Positions 62,645 to 64,000 of a stretch of DNA of 64,000 nucleotides are shown here, piece after piece; positions within the stretch are counted from its first letter, which is position 1; every line of letters begins with the position of its first letter. This stretch comes from Costertonia aggregata. GTDB lineage: Bacteria; Bacteroidota; Bacteroidia; Flavobacteriales; Flavobacteriaceae. Both the position numbers and the translations under genes were made by a program. The stretch is from positions 2,389,848 through 2,453,847 of the forward strand of contig NZ_CP058595.1 in assembly GCF_013402795.1 (NCBI RefSeq), in the 5' to 3' direction. A model generated the notes under the pieces. It did no database searches. It was not told where the DNA came from and was given only the letters and a program-made list of their open reading frames with translations.

Positions 62645-63118
62645 TTAGTCTTTGGTGTGTTTAGGGGCTTTGGTAAACGAGTTAACGTTGGGTTTAGCAG
62701 TGGTTTTTGCCACAAGTTCTGAATTTTCTGGGGTTGCAGGTTCTCCAATATAGATATCATCATCACTATCGTCTTTTTTGCATCCTGTGGTAAGCATCAA
62801 TAGTCCAATGGAAAATAATAAAAAAGCTTTAAGATGACTGTTCTTTGTGGTTGATTTAATTCTAGCTTGCCAATCTTTTACGGTTCTATTAATCGTTTTC
62901 AGTCCTGATTCTTCTTCGCTATGGCGCATTGCACAACAGACCTTTTTTCCTTTTCTTTCTGCCAAACAATCTATGATTTCTGTATTGTTCATGTTTGTGA
63001 AATCTATGATATTCAACGAGCATTCATGGCAATACCTGTCCTTTGAGTTTTCCAGCTGATTCAAATCTTGCCATTTTATATGACACGGATTCTCTATTCT
63101 TACATTTGATTTAATCAT
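62645..63118 (-). CDS. Hypothetical membrane protein with cysteine-rich N-terminal motif
   Basis: A 157-residue protein. The N-terminal region has the Bacteroidota motif NPCHIKWQDLNQ...RYCHECSLNIIDFTNM...EIIDCL...KKVCCAM (cysteine pairs). A single membrane helix (AFLLFSIGLLMLTTGC) and a short, polar periplasmic tail follow. Similar N-terminal modules occur in Bacteroidota membrane proteins with TonB/carboxypeptidase-like domains. Function unknown. Confidence 0.7.
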   Translation of the reverse strand: MIKSNVRIENPCHIKWQDLNQLENSKDRYCHECSLNIIDFTNMNNTEIIDCLAERKGKKVCCAMRHSEEESGLKTINRTVKDWQARIKSTTKNSHLKAFLLFSIGLLMLTTGCKKDDSDDDIYIGEPATPENSELVAKTTAKPNVNSFTKAPKHTKD

Positions 63119-63298
63119 TTCAGAAGTATTTAATTAAAGGATTGGATTCTAATATCCAGATGGAAAAATCTATTAAAAGTTGCGTTTATTAGTTAGTGAC
63201 CACCACGCCAAACGCAATGGCGATATTTTCATGGAAATATAGCAAAATCCGTCAACATGGAGCAGTATATTGCACTTCCGCTTAAATACTACCATAGT

Positions 63299-63560
63299 TC
63301 ACCTATAAGGCCGAGGGGCAGGCTGATAGATTTTGCAGTATTGGGTGTACGGATCATGGTTCCAAATTACTTTTAGCACGCCGTTCCTGTAAGTTTTGGC
63401 TCGATGCCAATCAATGGTAATGTAAGTTTTTATGGCATTAGTCGATTCGGGCTATGATTTCGGCTTGGTATATCAGTGAAGATTTTTTAAGTTCGGAATC
63501 CAGCCGTCTTTTAAAGTCAAGGTTTTTGATTTGTTCAAGGCTGAGCTGAATTACAGGCAT
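63299..63560 (-). pseudogene. Frameshifted gene remnant
   Basis: The first half reads MPVIQLSLEQIKNLDFKRRL, DSELKKSSLIYQAEIIARID then stops at TAA 63438-63440. Another frame continues immediately as AIKTYITIDWHRAKTYRNGV, LKVIWNHDPYTQYCK and ends at TGA 63299-63301. The join suggests a frameshift in one ~90-residue gene. I do not recognise the family. Together with the next feature it marks a decaying region. Confidence 0.45.
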
Positions 63561-63572
63561 TGTTGAAGCACG

Positions 63573-63926
63573 TTATTTTTTATTTTTTTTGTCTTCAAAA
63601 AAGGGTTTTTGAAAAAATTGGTCTCGATACCATATGGCTTTGACCTTATATTTTTCCATCAGTTTTACCACTTTTTTGAACGTCGGGAACGCTTTTGATA
63701 GGTATGGGTTTTAAAGTTCCAATCTTCGCCTGTGCTATCTGATTCGTCCGTAAATATTTTTCAAGTTTCGAAAAGTTAGTTTTTTCTCCGTTGAGGGTGA
63801 CTTTTGATTTTCCGTATACATAGACGGTGACAACACTATCAGTCCCTTTGGTTAAATCCATATTCTTTTGTCCTGAAGAAAATAATGGGATTAGAAAAAT
63901 ATTAGTGTGTATGGAAGATTTCTCAT
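63573..63926 (-). pseudogene. Frameshifted exported-protein remnant
   Basis: ATG 63926 begins MRNLPYTLIFF, then the frame breaks at a five-T run; one more T would give MRNLPYTLIFFLIPLFSSGQ, a signal peptide. The next frame reads KNMDLTKGTDSVVTVYVYGK and TNFSKLEKYLRTNQIAQAKI. A second break near 63680 is followed by FKKVVKLMEKYKVKAIWYRD and ends at TAA 63573-63575. Two frameshifts in one ~115-residue gene indicate a pseudogene (or assembly errors in homopolymers). An ExbD-like character is possible but weak. Confidence 0.5.
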
Positions 63927-64000
63927 TTTTAATGTTTTATGATGGCCATGCCCCCTATTCGCTATTTGCTTTCTCTGCCTATTGTAGGGAGTTTTTTTAA

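Noticed and set aside
63573-63926. ExbD biopolymer transporter
   Set aside because: Resemblance was limited to length and a helix near the start; no ExbD signature is visible, so no assignment was made.

Overview
The window looks like a chromosome segment of a marine-type Flavobacteriaceae bacterium (Bacteroidota). The signs are AT-rich DNA, -7 boxes of the TAnnTTTG type, many SPII lipoproteins and signal peptides ending in AQ, GSCFA, DUF4230 and DUF5522 proteins, a Bacteroidota-type arm-binding tyrosine integrase and a BfmA/BtgA mobilisation protein. I cannot name the genus. No rRNA genes, CRISPR array or complete insertion sequence were seen.

Layout. (1) 1-5.3 kb: an RND efflux operon (adaptor, truncated at the window edge; permease; TolC-like channel). 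(2) 5.4-6.2 kb: a CPXCG zinc-ribbon protein and a RidA-family lipoprotein. (3) 6.2-19.2 kb: an accessory stretch rich in regulators (two TetR, two AraC, one ECF-type sigma) and in small-molecule or redox enzymes (thioredoxin-reductase-like flavoprotein, SDR and NmrA dehydrogenases, alpha/beta hydrolases, a class C beta-lactamase-like hydrolase). (4) 19.22-36.96 kb: a 17.7-kb integrative element in the 3' part of an initiator tRNA-Met gene. It is bounded by identical 47-bp direct repeats and carries a tyrosine integrase, a BfmA-type protein, a DUF6876-like protein and an SSB at its left end, then cargo of the same style as region 3 (AraC, NmrA, DUF1772, a broken cytochrome, FMN reductase, DoxX proteins, Crp, GNAT, beta-lactamase-like hydrolase, quinone-reductase-like ADH, nucleotide cyclase, and a TolB-TPR-AraC regulator). 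(5) 37.1-57.5 kb: core chromosome (AGCS symporter, era, der, TPM/LemA cluster, MerR, M23 peptidase, alaS, GSCFA, aromatic amino acid hydroxylase, PLP enzyme, glucosaminidase, hemL). (6) 57.5-64 kb: a second accessory stretch with dispersed repeats, hypothetical lipoproteins, a hydrolase/AraC pair and two frameshifted gene remnants.

Four observations tie the accessory regions together. Pairs of TTCTGTAC octamers spaced 11 bp apart occur at both element ends and again just outside the left att copy, which suggests tandem islands built up at the same tRNA. A degenerate repeat of about 65-85 bp lies 65-125 bp upstream of four plus-strand cargo genes, inside and outside the element. Two cargo genes are each interrupted by a single in-frame TAG. 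Several regulators have visible operator-like palindromes; the best is a matched pair flanking the TetR gene at 14.0-14.6 kb. I found no obvious defence system. The most novel material is the island architecture and the repeat family.
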